This document shows, in pieces, positions 35,373 through 47,441 of a DNA stretch of 64,000 nt. Both the position numbers and the translations under genes were made by a program. Location: assembly GCF_030272615.1 (NCBI RefSeq), contig NC_081410.1:256293533-256357532 (forward strand), written 5' to 3'. The stretch is from Cryptomeria japonica (taxonomy: Eukaryota > Streptophyta > Pinopsida > Cupressales > Cupressaceae). The notes below the pieces were generated by a model that was not told the DNA's origin, did not search any database, and saw only the letters and a list, made by a program, of their open reading frames with translations. Position 1 is the stretch's first letter, and the number at the start of each line of letters is the position of its first letter.

Positions 35373-36986
35373 TGGTGCAGGAGCACTTAGCAAATTTTGT
35401 TAACTTTGTTTCCAGGATATTGGAATCATGTTTTTAGTTTTTTCATAAGGCCAAGAGGCCATTGAGTGTGTGCTCAAATGATTGTAAGGGCCCTAAGAGT
35501 CTTTGTTTAGCCAATATTGGCATGTGAGCTCTTAAGGGTGTCAAGTAGAGCACTTGCTAGGATAAGTTGCTTTTGGGGTAATGTAGGTTATTTGATGTTG
35601 TTTTTGAGTTTGTTAAGGTCATATAAGTCACTTGGAAGTGACCAAGTTTTGGGTTGAGCAAAAGTTGCTCACGAAGGCAAAAATTGCAAAAGTTGCTCAT
35701 AGCAACTTTGCAACATTTTCATACATCGACGGCTAGTTGGTTGATACAATCGGTTGTGAATATATGTAACTACTCCAAGGCCAGTATAAGGCTTGGAAAG
35801 ACTGATGATAATCGGTTGTTGAAAATTTGAAGCAAATAGACAAGTTTGGTTTCCCATTTTGGTGTGTTCTTCTGAGTTACCACCTATTCTTTGCAAGTTT
35901 GTACGACCTGTACGGATCGACACTTCCAAAACAAGGACATGGATTGTTGGAATGGTGTCTTACCTTCATTTTATTTTTGTTTTGGAGTCTTGAAGTGTTG
36001 TAGTTTTTAAATAATCTTCATTTTGTTGTAGGCGGGTTCAAAAGTCCTAGAAACTAGGGTTTTGAGAGCAAAATGGCTCCAACCTAACATTCCATGGTGG
36101 ATACCCACTTTGAAACCTTGTGGAATGTTAGGTTGCAATGTATTCTATGTTTTTTTTTTTGGTTTTGAGATAGGGGAAGCTAAACCAAAGATTGGCCACC
36201 ATACCCTAGGCTTGGCATGTTGAGTTGGCAAGCATTAGGTAACATGGATAAAAGGCCCTAATTGGGTGAGTCCGGTGGATGGAGGTGAAGAATGGTTGGA
36301 TTGTAAAACCTCATGGAAGCACATACCTAAAAATAGCATCAATTCACTCAGGCATTAGGATTGGTGAAGGTGTCCGAGCAAATCCCTACTTTTTAGGCCT
36401 AGGAATGGGCAATTAGGCCTAGTTAGCCCTATAAGCGTTAGATATGTTAAATACAAAACCCACCTCCAGTTTTTAGATATTGTATGTAAACCCCAGAAGG
36501 GTGTCTATAATGTAAAATATTTCATAGGGTTGTTAAGGAATTTTAGCACATAAATGCAGAATACCCTGTTGACAGGGCTATTAGAATTAGGTCTCCTATT
36601 AGGCCTAAAAGTGTTGTTTGCTAGTAAAACTTGGAATCGGTAAATACCTAAGTTCTATAGGAAGGAGTAGGGTTGGGAACACATACCAAATCATACACCC
36701 TTATGTGTGTAGTGTGGGAAATGAATATCCTGTGGTAGAGGGGTTGAACTCTCAGGTGGAGTGTGAAAGGGAGTTGGAAAACAAGGTCTCCTAAGCAAGA
36801 GAATGGAGCTCACAAAAAAACAAGTGCTTCTCCTATCCTAAGGAAATTGGGAAGGTCAAAGAGGGTAAGTCTTGTAGACCCTTGGAGGGTGTGAGGTGTA
36901 AAATCATTGGATAGTTCTAATGTACCTTGGAGGAGATACCTGGATAAGGTAGCACACATAGGCGAGAGACAACTCCCTCTACATCA
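35373..36986 (+). repeat. Putative 5' LTR of Gypsy-3
   Basis: Begins TGGTGCAGGAGC after the Copia-1 polypurine tract and ends CTACATCA three bases before the primer site. No second LTR in the window, so the left border could be wrong and part of this could be Copia-1 LTR. It includes a palindrome-like GCAAAAGTTGCT...AGCAACTTTGC near 35687-35712. Confidence 0.5.
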
Positions 36987-36989
36987 GAT

Positions 36990-37002
36990 TGGTATCAGAG
37001 CC
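36990..37002 (+). other. Primer-binding site of Gypsy-3
   Basis: TGGTATCAGAGCC, initiator-Met type, 23 bases before the gag ATG. Confidence 0.8.
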
Positions 37003-37024
37003 AATTGATTGAACAAAGTGGTGT

Positions 37025-40000
37025 ATGTCAAACCCAGAGGTAGAGTCAAAAGCCAACAACATGCCACCAAAGGCAATGATCCAAGAGGCCATCAAGAAGT
37101 TGGTCCAAGATATGCTTATTGAAGCTCAGGTGCAAGAAACCAATAAAGGCAAGGGCAAAGTCACTGAATGGGGTGACGAAACTAATGATGAAGATGCATA
37201 TGTGATAGGAGTGATAACAAAAAAGAAGGAATTGGACATAGATCAACAGATCTTCTTGGATGCCCTCAAGTCACTCAATAAAGACAACATAGAAGGGTTA
37301 CCTATCTACAATGGAAGCCTAAATGGAGAAGCATTATTGGATTGGATAGAAGCCTTAAACAACCATTTTGAATACAAAGAAGTTGCAGAAGAAAAGATGG
37401 TCAATTTAGCCAAGTCAAGATTGAAGGGATCAACCCTAGTTTGGTGGAACATGATGCAAGAAGAAAGAGAACAAATAAGGAGGAAGAAGATCATCTCTTG
37501 GGAGAGAATGAAGATTAGGATCAAAACTCAATTTCTACCTATAGACTATGAGGTGCAAATGCACAAGAAGTTGTAGAATTTGAAATAAAGAGAAATGAAT
37601 GTGAATACCTACACTAAGGAGTTCAACAAACTTACCTTAAGGGATAGGAAGTAAGAGGAAGAGGTGGAGAAGGTTGCAAGGTACTTAAATGGCCTTAGAC
37701 AAAACATTCAAGATGAGATCAACATGATAGCACTTGATACAGTCCATAAATGATTTTAGTTAGCCTTGAGAGAAAAGAATAAGATAAGGAAAGGTGAACA
37801 TAACCAAAGGGGTAGAGGTGGCAAAGGTTTCAGAGGAAGAGGCACCTTTGGAAGGGGCTATAATCCCAGCAAGAATGAAGAAGGAAATCAATCAGAGAAT
37901 GGTGGTGATAATCTTAACAAAGGAGGACAGTTTAGAGGCAACTCTAGAGGGAGAAATAACTATAGAGGCAGATTTGGCAATTCGGGAAGAAGAACCACAA
38001 TCTTCACTAGCAAATGCTACCATTGTCATCAAGTGGGGCATACCATGAACCGATGTCTTGAAAAAACTTCTTCAAGCTCTCACATGGGAGACATGAGAAC
38101 TCAGTTGGTGCAAGAAGAGGATTGTCAAAGTGTTACCTCACCAATCAACAAGGCAGGACCAGTCCTAGATGGAGAGAATCTGATGCTAAGAAGGACTCTT
38201 TTGAAGGTACCACAGTCCAAAGAACCTACACAAAGGAAAACACTTTTCAAAACCACTTGTATATCTACTGAGAATATTGTAGCAGTTGAGATGGTAGAAA
38301 AACTAAAATTGAAAAGGTTGCCACATACCACCCCCTATAAGGTGTCTTGGTTGAGTAAGGGTCAGCATGTGCTTGCAGATGAGCAAACTTGGGTGGATTT
38401 TGAGATAGGAGATTACAAGGATAGTGTGTTATGTGACATATTTCCCATGGATGCATGTCACTTACTGTTGGGATGCCCTTGGTAGTTTGATGTCAAAGCC
38501 ATACATGATGGGGAGACTAATTCCTATGTTATCACCAAGGAGGGTAGAATGTTTCAAATGGATCCCTTGATTGACTAGGGTGAAGAAAGATATGTTGGAT
38601 CAAGTGTTATGTTTCTTAGTGGGAAAGAAATATTGAAGTTGTTGAAGCATGAAGGGAACCAAGGATGTGCTCTCATAGTGAAACCCAAAGAAGAGACAAA
38701 GACTGAAACCAAATTGGTGATATCTCAAGAGGTGCAAACCTTGCTAGATTGGTACAAAGACATAGTTGTCAATGAGATACCAAATGCCTTACCCCCTATG
38801 AGAGATGTTAACAATCAGATAGACCTCATATCTGGTTCAACTTTGCCAAACAAAGCTGCTTACAAAATGACACCTACTCAAAATGAGGAAGTAGCCAAGC
38901 AAGTGCAGGAATTACTAGATAAAGGGTTGATAAAGAATAGTTTAAGTCCATATGCAGTGCCTACTGTTCTAGCACCTAAGAAAGGTGGCAAGTGGAGGAT
39001 GTGCACCTGATTCAAGTGCCATAAACAAAATCACAATTAGATATTGATTCCCAATGCCAAGGATTGAGGATCTAATGGACTACGTAGGTGGAGCTTTCTA
39101 CTTTTCTTAGGTGGATTTGAAATCATGTTATCATCAAATTAGGATCAAACTTGGTGATGAATGGAATACAACCTTTAAAATAAATGAAGGGCTCTATGAA
39201 TGGTTGGTGATGCCCTTTGGGCTCACAAATGCACCTATAACCTTCATGAGACTCATGAATGAAGTTCTTGTAGAGTTCATTGGTAAGTTTGTCATTGTTT
39301 ATCTTGATGACATTCTGATTTTTAGCAGGTCAAAGGAGGAGCATATCAAGCACTTGAACCAAGTTTTGAGGAAGCTACATTAAGAAAAGTTGATGATCAA
39401 CTTGGATAAATGTGAGTTTTTCAAAGATGAATTGGTGTATCTTGGTTTTGTAGTTTCTCAATGTTGTTTAAAAATGGATCCATAAAAAGTGGAAGCAATA
39501 GTGAATTGGCCTACTCCTAAGTCAGTAGGAGATGTAATAAGTTTCCATGGTTTGGCTTCTTTTTAGAGGAAGTTCATTACTTAAGTCATGTGTGTGCACC
39601 TATCTTGAACACCATCAAAGGTGGGATAAAATATCAGTTTAAGTGAACTAGTGCAATAGACAAAGGGTTTGAGTTGTTGAAACAAAAGATGGGAGAATTC
39701 CCTTACCTTAGGCTCCTTGATTTGAATCATGTCTTCACTATGGAGTGTGATGCTAGCAAGTTCGCTATAGGGGCCATTTTGAGTCAATAAGGCCACCTGG
39801 TTGCATTTTTCTCTAAGAAGCTCAATGAAGCAAAACAAAAATATTCTACCTATGCTGTAGAATTTTATGCCATGGTGCAAGCACTCAAGAAGTGGTGGCA
39901 TTATTTTCTCTCAAAAGAGTTCATAGTCTACATTGACAATCATGAACTTAGTTTTTTGAATGGGTAGGAGAAATTGAACCAAAGTCACCTCAAGTGGGTT

Positions 40001-40089
40001 GAGTATTTGCAGGCCTACACCTTTTCCATCAAGCACAAGAAAGGAGTCACCAATAAGGTAGAAGATGCCTTAAGTAGAAGGGTTCTCAC
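37025..40089 (+). pseudogene. gag-pol: Gypsy-3 gag-protease-RT-RNase H, part 1
   Basis: Starts ATG at 37025 or 37027-region (MSNPEVESKANNMPPKAM). The gag core has YNGSLNGEALLDWIEAL and a CCHC knuckle CYHCHQVGHTMNRC near 38019. Protease is recognisable from STENIVAVEMVEKL to CHLLLGCPW, but the segment carrying its catalytic Asp-Ser-Gly is deleted near 38255. RT has the YLDD box ([11 protein letters not shown]) and [10 protein letters not shown]; RNase H has CDASKFAIGAIL and IVYIDNHEL; the frame ends EDALSRRVL at the Copia-4 insertion. In-frame stops at about 37574, 37586, 37652, 37751, 37757, 38484, 39107, 39381, 39788 and 39966 are mostly at Gln or Trp positions, and a one-base slip occurs at about 39009. 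Gypsy lineage resembles chromoviruses, but the chromodomain region is outside the window. Confidence 0.9.
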
Positions 40090-40693
40090 TATTGGCCATT
40101 TGGTGGAATTGATTATGTGTTGAATTGATGTTTTGTCATTGATGCCAGCACTAGCTATTTGGATGCTTTTCCGACACCCTTCTAGTCCTGGTAGGTTGAG
40201 TGGTTTCTGGTTGATTTGGATCCGACATGATCCAATATGATTTGGTGATGGAATTGGCCTTTTTATGATACTCATGATCATATTCAGTCAGTTGGTTTTG
40301 GTCTGGTGATCAGATTCTATCTTGCTTGCTTAGAAGCTTAGTTTCTGGTTCCGACGAGGGTTTCATCGACAAAGCTTATGATGAAGATCTTTGATGAATT
40401 ATATAAGTGGTGTTGGTGCATCTTTTGGTGAAGTTTCAAGATGTTGTTGGTGATCATGTTCGAGACTTGGCAGATGGAGATCATTGCTGTAGAGTGTGGA
40501 CCTATACTGGGTCCTGGTTGATCTAGGTTATGGACTGACTTTAATGTAACGTGTGGATTGGACCTCTTAATGTGTTTTCGTGATGTCTTATGTGTTGGAT
40601 ATTATTTGTTTTCTTTAAGGCCGACATGGTTTGTAATTATGTAATTGGTTTATTATCTGGTGGCCGATCTAATTATTTATGGTCGAGGGTTTG

Positions 40694-40702
40694 TATATAT
40701 AG
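40694..40702 (+). promoter_or_regulatory. TATA box in Copia-4 LTR
   Basis: TATATATAG, also present in the 3' LTR (about 63201-63208) and in the Copia-1 LTR (31299), in the expected U3/R position. Confidence 0.5.
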
Positions 40703-41214
40703 ATGTAAGATCTCATTGTAGATCATCATGGTATGGGAAATGGATATGTAATATGCGAATAATGTAATATCATTCAGGCAGAGGATTTGGTCGATCATTG
40801 GAGATCAGATTGGGTTTATGTAAGAGGATTCAGTCCTCTGGTATTGAGCTTAATTGGAACTATACTAAGGCATTGGAGATGCTATCTTTTGTAGTTCAAC
40901 ACTTCTCCAGATTGTAGTCTGGATTTATATGTAGTCAGTGAGGCTCCTTTTGTGATGAGCAATGCGCTCTAGGCTATTGGCCTTCCTGCAAGTGCATGCC
41001 CCTCAATTGTAACTCACATACTTACTGGAGAAGTATTATTTGACTATGGGTAGGCTTCCCACCGTTGCTTTTCCCTTTAACGGGTTTTCCACGTATAAAT
41101 CTTGGTGTCATGTGGATGGTTTTTATTCTATGATTATTGTTTATGCTTAATTGGTATTAATTTTTTGGGTTCCAGTATTTAAGTTTTAAATTGCTAATAG
41201 TTTCGGTAATCTAT

Positions 41215-41245
41215 GACAACTGATTCACCCCCCCTCTCAGTTGTC
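41215..41245. repeat. LTR-end hairpin with C-tract loop
   Basis: GACAACTGA and TCAGTTGTC form nine perfect base pairs around a TTCACCCCCCCTC loop. Same structure at 31825-31854 and 63708-63738. Confidence 0.85.
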
Positions 41246-41272
41246 TTTCGGTTATTTGAACTGTCTAAAAAT

Positions 41273-41284
41273 TGGTATCAGAGC
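41273..41284 (+). other. Primer-binding site of Copia-4
   Basis: TGGTATCAGAGC, initiator-Met type, two bases after the LTR. Confidence 0.88.
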
Positions 41285-41328
41285 TTTGGTCCTCTCTACA
41301 GAAAGCTTAACTGCTTGAGGAAGATCCT

Positions 41329-44300
41329 ATGGTGAGTAACAATTCAAGTTCATCCAGTTCTTCTGGAGCTATCTTTTGGAGGGATATTCCGAGGCTTGAT
41401 GGAAAAAATTACACAGTATGGAAGATTAGGATGGAGACTCATATGAGATGTCTTGGCAAGGAGATTTGGGAGATCACACAGAATGGTGTCACACCTTATA
41501 ATCCAGGATCTGACAATCCTCCTCTGGAAAACCTGGACAAGGATCTTGAGAATGATTGTAGAGCAAGAGAAGCCCTCTTGTGTGCACTTTCTAATCAGCA
41601 AATAATGGGATTAACCGACAAATCATCTAGAAAGGCTATATGGGATAAGTTGGAGACTCTTGATGAAGGTGACCCTATAGTGAAGATTTCTAAACTCGAA
41701 TGTTACCGGGTGAGATATGCAAACCTGAAGATGGAAGAAGATGAAAGGATTACTGCATTCATGTAAAGGGTAAATGAGATTGTTATGGGAATTCAATATT
41801 GTGGTGGAACTCTGAGCGAAGATGAATTTGTTTCTAAAGTCCTGAGAGCCCTACCACCGGCTTACAAAATGAAGGCTACTGCTATTAATGAGTTGAGAAA
41901 AATGGCTAATACATCTATCAACAAAGATACTTTGGTTGGGAAACTATCTGCTTTTGAGATTGAAGAATTTGGACCTTCTGGAGCTGTGAAGTCTGAACCT
42001 GCTTTTCATGTATCTACATCTAACCGGTAAGCAAGACTGGAAAAATTTGTATGCAAAGGAATTAGAAGATATGAAGAGAGAAGATGATGAGTTTGAGAAA
42101 CTTGAAGCACTATTTGCTAGAAGAATACCTAAAGGACTGGTAGGAAGTAAGTATGAAGGAAAAGAACCTTTTAGATTTTTTGCATGTAATAAGATTGGCC
42201 ATTTTGTATCTAGATGTCCTGAAAGAAATTCAATATTTGAAGAAAGAGCTAGAAGATCATTTAAACCTAACCCTGGATATCAGAACAAGTACAAGTACAA
42301 GAAAAACATAGACAAATCATGCTACATAGCGGATGAGGAAGACATTATTGATTCTGATGATGAACCGGTAGAAGACTCTACTAGTGGTTCCAACAATGGG
42401 AAGGAATGGGTGTTATTGGCTATTAAAGAAGATGATCTGGCACTGGAAGTGAATGTACCTGAAGAGAAGGCACTTGCTGCTAAAATTGAACACAAGGATG
42501 AATGGGTAATTGACAATGATTGTTCACATCATATGACTGGAGATAAAGGGAAGTTGCTATCTTTGTAAGAATTTGATGGTGGTCTAGTCAAATTTGGAGA
42601 TGACAAAGCATGTATGATCAAATGAAAATGAACTATATCATTGGATGGTAAGAACAATACTGACAATGTTTATTATGTTGAAGGTTTAAGGCATAATCTT
42701 TTGAGTGTATTGGTAGATAAGGAATTTCAATTACAGTTCAAGGATGAAAAATGCAAAATCATTACCAGATCTAGTTTGGAGATTGCAACTGGTACACAGA
42801 TAAAAGGTAACATATTTCATTTGAACTTCGGTGAGAAGACATGTTTGATTACATAGATTGATGAGAGTTGGCTATGGCATAAAAGGCTGTGTCATGTGAA
42901 TTTTGATTGCATTGTGAAGATCAATTCAACTAAGGTAGTTAGGGATATACCTAAGATTATGAAATCCTATAATCCGGTATGTAAAAAATGTCAAATGTGT
43001 AAATAGGCCAGAACCTCTTTTAGGAGTATACAAGATAAATCAAATGATGTTCTTGATCTTATTCATATTGATTTGTGTGGCCCTGCTAGAGTTAAAAGTT
43101 TTCAAGGTGATAGATATTTCATGCTAATCATTGATGATTATTCTAGAATGATGTGGGTTACTTTTCTAAAAGAGAAATATGAAGCATTTGAAAAGTTTAA
43201 AATATTTAAGGCTAAAGTGGAATCCGAGATAGGATTGAAGATTAAATGTTTGAGATTAGATCATGGTGGAGAATTCACTTTCGGTGAGTTTAATAACTTT
43301 TGTGAGAATCATGGTATAAGAAGACAATTTTTTGCTCCCCGGACACCTCAGCAAAATGGAGTTGTGGAAAGGAAGAACAAAACTATCTTGGATGCTGCTA
43401 GAACAATGATGATGGAAGCTAATACCTCATATATACTGGAGTGAAGCAGTGGGCACAATGGTTTATACATTCAACAAAGTACATATAAAAGGAGAAACCG
43501 GTAAGAGACCTTATGAATTATGGTTTGCCAATACACCTACAGTTAAATATTTCATAATTTTTGGTTGTAAATGTTATATCAGGAGAGATGATATCATTGG
43601 GAATTTGATCCTAGATGTGATGAAGGCATATTTATTGGTTATTCTAATGAAAGCAAAGCATATAAATGTTATAACAAGAGATTGCAGAGAATTGTGGAGA
43701 GTGCTAATGTCAAAGTAGATGAGCTGAACTTAAGTCAAATCGGAATTTATGATTAGGAACCGATAGTGGAAATGATTATATCTGAACTGGTAGCACCTTT
43801 ACTAGAATAGAGTGTTGAACCAGTTACTCTAACAGTATCAGAGAATTCTACAGTAACTAAAGAATAGAGAAGAGGAACAAAAAGTTAGAAGACTCCTAGG
43901 TATGTGAGATTGAATCATTCAGAAGATCAGATCATTGGGGATAAGAGCAATGAATTAATGACAAGAAGAAAACTAACAACTAATGAGGTATTTTTAATTT
44001 CACAAGTTGAATCGGTATCAGTAGTTGAGGTATGTAAAGATGAATATTGGCTGAAAGCTATGGAAGAAGAATTAGATCAGATTGAGAAAAATAACACATG
44101 GACCTTGGTTCCCCGGCCTAAAAATAAAAATGTTATTGGAACTAAATGGGTTTTTAGGAATAAATTGAATGAGGATGGTCAAGTTATAAAGAATAAGGCT
44201 AGATTGGTTTGTAAAGGATATTCTCAGAAGGAAGGAATTGATTATGGAGAGACTTTTGCACCTATAGCTAGGATTGAAGTTGTAAGATTATTTCTTACCT

Positions 44301-45544
44301 ATGTTGCTTATAAAAACTACAAGGTTTATCAGATGGATGTTAAATGTGCATTTTTGAATGGGGATCTTGATTATGAAGTTTATATTGAGCAACCTGATGG
44401 TTTTTCACTATCAAATGATACAAATATGGTTTGCAGGTTAAGGAAAGCTTTGTATGGATTGAAACAAGCACTTAGAGATTGGAATGCAAGGTTGGATAAA
44501 TATCTTTTGAAGCTTGGTTTTACTAAGGGTAGTGCTGACAGTAATTTATATTATAAGATCATTGATGATGATATACTGATTATTGAAGTATTTGTTGATG
44601 ACATTATTTTTGGAGGTGAAGATAAGTTATGCATAGAATTTTCTAAGAATATGGAGAAAGAATTTGTGATGTCTATGATTGGTGAGATGAAATTTTTCTT
44701 AGGTTTGCAGATTACTCAGACTGACAAAGGTATTTTCATCTATCAAACTAAATATGCTAAGGAATTGTTGAAGAAATTTGGTATGGAAGATTCTAAACCG
44801 GTAAGTACTCCTATGGTTACAAGTGATAAATTGACAAGAAAAGATGTTTCTGCGCCAATAAATCCTACAAGATACAAATCTATGATTGGAGGTTTGCTTT
44901 ATTTGGCTCAGACTAGGCCTGGCATTATGAATGATGTTTGTATTGTTTCAAGATTTCAAAGTGATCCTAGAGAAAATCATGAAATTGCGGTGAAAAATAT
45001 TTTTAGATACTTGCAACGTACATCAGAATATGGTTTGTGGTACCCTAAGGATGATAACTTTACTTTATGTGCATATACAGATGTTGATTGGGCTGGAGAT
45101 GTTGAAGACTGGAAAAACACTTCCGGTGGGGCTTTCTTTCTTGAAAAGAAGTTGGTTTCATGGATCAACAAGAAATAGTCATGTACTTCTTTATCTACTG
45201 TTGAAGCTGAATATGTTGTTGTTGCTACTAACTGTACACAAGTTTTATGGATGGAGCAAATGTTGAAGGATATAAAGGTGGATTGTGAGGCACCGATAGT
45301 TATTCACTGTGATAACTCTACTGCTATTGATACATCAAAGAATCCAATATTTTATTCTAAAACAAAGCACATATCTATCAAGTATAACTTTTTGAAGGAA
45401 AAGGTGGAAGCAAATGAAGTTAGACTGGTTTATGTGCACACTAAAGAGCAGATTGTAGATATTTTCACTAAACCTTTGCCTAAGGAATCATTTGAGTACC
45501 TGAGAGACAGACTGGGAGTTTCTGCCCCTCTAGTAGAGACTTGA
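41329..45544 (+). pseudogene. gag-pol: Copia-4 gag-pol with stops and frameshifts
   Basis: Starts ATG at 41329 (MVSNNSSSSSSSGAIF). Gag has LDGKNYTVWKIRMETHM and a zinc knuckle near 42170-42215 with the first Cys lost (FFACNKIGHFVSRC). Protease reads WVIDNDCSHHMTGD, with Asp-Asn-Asp in place of Asp-Ser-Gly. Integrase has IHIDLCGPARVKSF, IDDYSRMMW, DHGGEF and QQNGVVERKN. RT has [15 protein letters not shown] and [10 protein letters not shown] (F-V-D-D at the catalytic box). RNase H has [18 protein letters not shown] and IVDIFTKPLP, ending APLVET-stop at 45542. Stops at about 41764, 42028, 42566, 42855, 43003 and 45176 fall mainly at Gln codons; frames slip near 42045, 43440 and 43600. The lineage is Tork/SIRE-like but not resolved here. 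Confidence 0.92.
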
Positions 45545-45934
45545 TTGATGCGATTTGGCATCAGTCTGACATGCATTATCAAAGATACTATTCATTCCGA
45601 CACTGATGTGGGATGCTACTACTCAGGGGGAGTAGTCTGCTTTGTGATTCAGTGATTTATGTTTTTGCTTTGATATTTTTGTCAAATTTTTGGCATTGAT
45701 GTCAAAGGGCAAGAGATATTGATGTGAAAAAGACAGAGAAATAAAAAGTCAAAGTCAAAGGGGGAGAGATATGAATAAGAAAAGTAAAGGGGAAAGATAT
45801 TGACATTCAGAGTTGTATGTGGGAGATTGGTGGCTGTCTTCCATTGGGGGAGACTTGTTTGGCATTTCTTGGTACTTAGATATTTTTCACATCTAGTGTT
45901 GCCATCAATGCCAAAGGGGGAGATTGTTGGCCAT
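45545..45934 (+). other. Copia-4 3' untranslated region and polypurine tract
   Basis: Contains several purine blocks (AAAGGGGGAGAGAT near 45757, AAAGGGGGAGAT at 45913-45924). The last abuts the 3' LTR. TGTTGGCCAT is duplicated at 45925 and 45935, so the LTR start is one of these. Confidence 0.7.
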
Positions 45935-46268
45935 TGTTGGCCATTTGGTGGAATTTATTATGTGTTGCATTGATGTTTTGTCATTGATTCCAACACTACT
46001 TGTTTGGATGCTTTACCGGCACCCTTCTGGTCTCGGTAGGTTGAGTGGTTTCTCGTTGATTTGGATCCAGCATGATTCGGTAGGCTCCGGTATGATTTGG
46101 TGATGGAATTGTCATGTTCATGATACTCATGCTCATATCTAGTCAGTTGGTTTTGGTCTGGTGATCGGATGCTATCCTGCTTGCTTAGAAGCTTAGTTTC
46201 TGGTTCTGGTGAGGGTTTCATCGACAGAGATTTTGATGAAGATCTTTGATGAATTGCATAAGTGGTGT
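45935..46268 (+). repeat. 3' LTR of Copia-4, left piece
   Basis: Matches 40090-40426 of the 5' LTR, ending at GGTGT (46264-46268), the target site of Gypsy-5. Confidence 0.92.
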
Positions 46269-47419
46269 TGTAATACCCTAAAAATGGTCATCTAAACCAT
46301 GGGCCCCTAATCTCGACAACATCACTAAGGTCCTAACCAAAGGCAATTAAATCAATCTTGAGCACATTATTAATTCTTCAATCATCAAATATCACATGGC
46401 AAGTCAATTACTTAATATTAATTAAATATTTATTTAATTAATTGAATCATTCCAAGAAAATCATTTTTTAATCAATTATCCTATTTAATTTAATAAATAT
46501 CCTTGCATATTTAATTAATTAATAAATTTGCCATTTAATCATGCAAAAAAGAATTAATTTATTACAAAAGAGGAATTAATTACAAAGCAAGAGTTGAATT
46601 GAAAATAAATAAAAGAATTGAATTGAGAGAGAAATCAAACTTGAGATATTATTTCTTTTTCTAAATTTAGAACTTGAAATAAAAAAACCAATTAAATGAA
46701 TTATTAATCATTCTCTAAAATTGGAACTCAAAGCTTTTCAGAAAAAGAAGTTCAGTTGCATTGAAAAGACTCCTTTCTTGAATAAATCAAAGAATTATCT
46801 ATTTTTATCACAAGTACATGGAATTAATTAATTCTTATTTCTAATGCAACTTGAACTTCCTATCTACATGCATTTCAATTAAACTATAATTGGAATCTAT
46901 CTCAAAGTTAACTGAACATGATTTCTCAATTATTTTCAATTAATCCTAAATTGAGCTTTTTCATAATCTCTCTTGTAATTCTCTATAAATTTAGCCTTCA
47001 GCTCTCATCCAATTTACCCCAGAGATTTTTGAGAACACGCTTGAGATTATTATTATGCTGATTTTTGCTCTGGAGTCATTGAATATATTGTGCTTTTTTT
47101 AGATTATTTGCATCCATATTGCTTGAATCCAATATTGCTTGAATTCGTTATTGCTTGAATGATCATCCATCTTGCATCCATTTTAGCTTAATATCATGCC
47201 CATATAGATTTAATCCTTCATCTTGGTGTAGTCTAGTCATTGGTATTGCTTATAAAAATCTGAGAGCAATCTTATATTCGCATCTTTTAGAAGGCAATTA
47301 GTCGCTTTGTTATGGTTTATTATTTATTGATTATTGATTTACTAACCATACATGTAACGAATTAATTGAAGTGTCGTGACTGCAGCTATAGATCCTTATT
47401 TCACTTTTTCACACACACA
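46269..47419 (+). repeat. 5' LTR of Gypsy-5
   Basis: 1151 bp, starts TGTAATACCCTAAAAATGG and ends TTTCACACACACA. Contains TATAAAT at 46984-46990 and three ATTGCTTGAAT repeats near 47115-47160. First 210 bases differ from the 3' LTR at about three positions by eye. Confidence 0.93.
46984..46990 (+). promoter_or_regulatory. TATA box in Gypsy-5 LTR
   Basis: TATAAAT in CTCTATAAATTTAGCC; also in the 3' LTR at about 62483-62489. Confidence 0.45.
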
Positions 47420-47423
47420 TTTC

Positions 47424-47441
47424 TGGCGCCCACCGTGGGGC
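47424..47441 (+). other. Primer-binding site of Gypsy-5 (tRNA-Lys type)
   Basis: TGGCGCCCACCGTGGGGC, one mismatch to the plant tRNA-Lys 3' complement (TGGCGCCCAACGTGGGGC), four bases after the LTR. Confidence 0.85.

Larger units (their letters stand above)
40090..41270 (+). repeat. 5' LTR of Copia-4
   Basis: 1181 bp. Start reads TATTGGCCATTTGGTGG where the 3' copy has TGTTGGCC, so the terminal TG has become TA. End reads TCTAAAA where the 3' copy has TCTAACA. Contains TATATATAG at 40694-40702 and the LTR-end hairpin 41215-41245. Confidence 0.92.

Noticed and set aside
26825-41284. TGGTATCAGAGC sites as tRNA gene fragments
   Set aside because: Each directly follows an LTR end and extends only about 12 bases; they are primer-binding sites, not tRNA genes.
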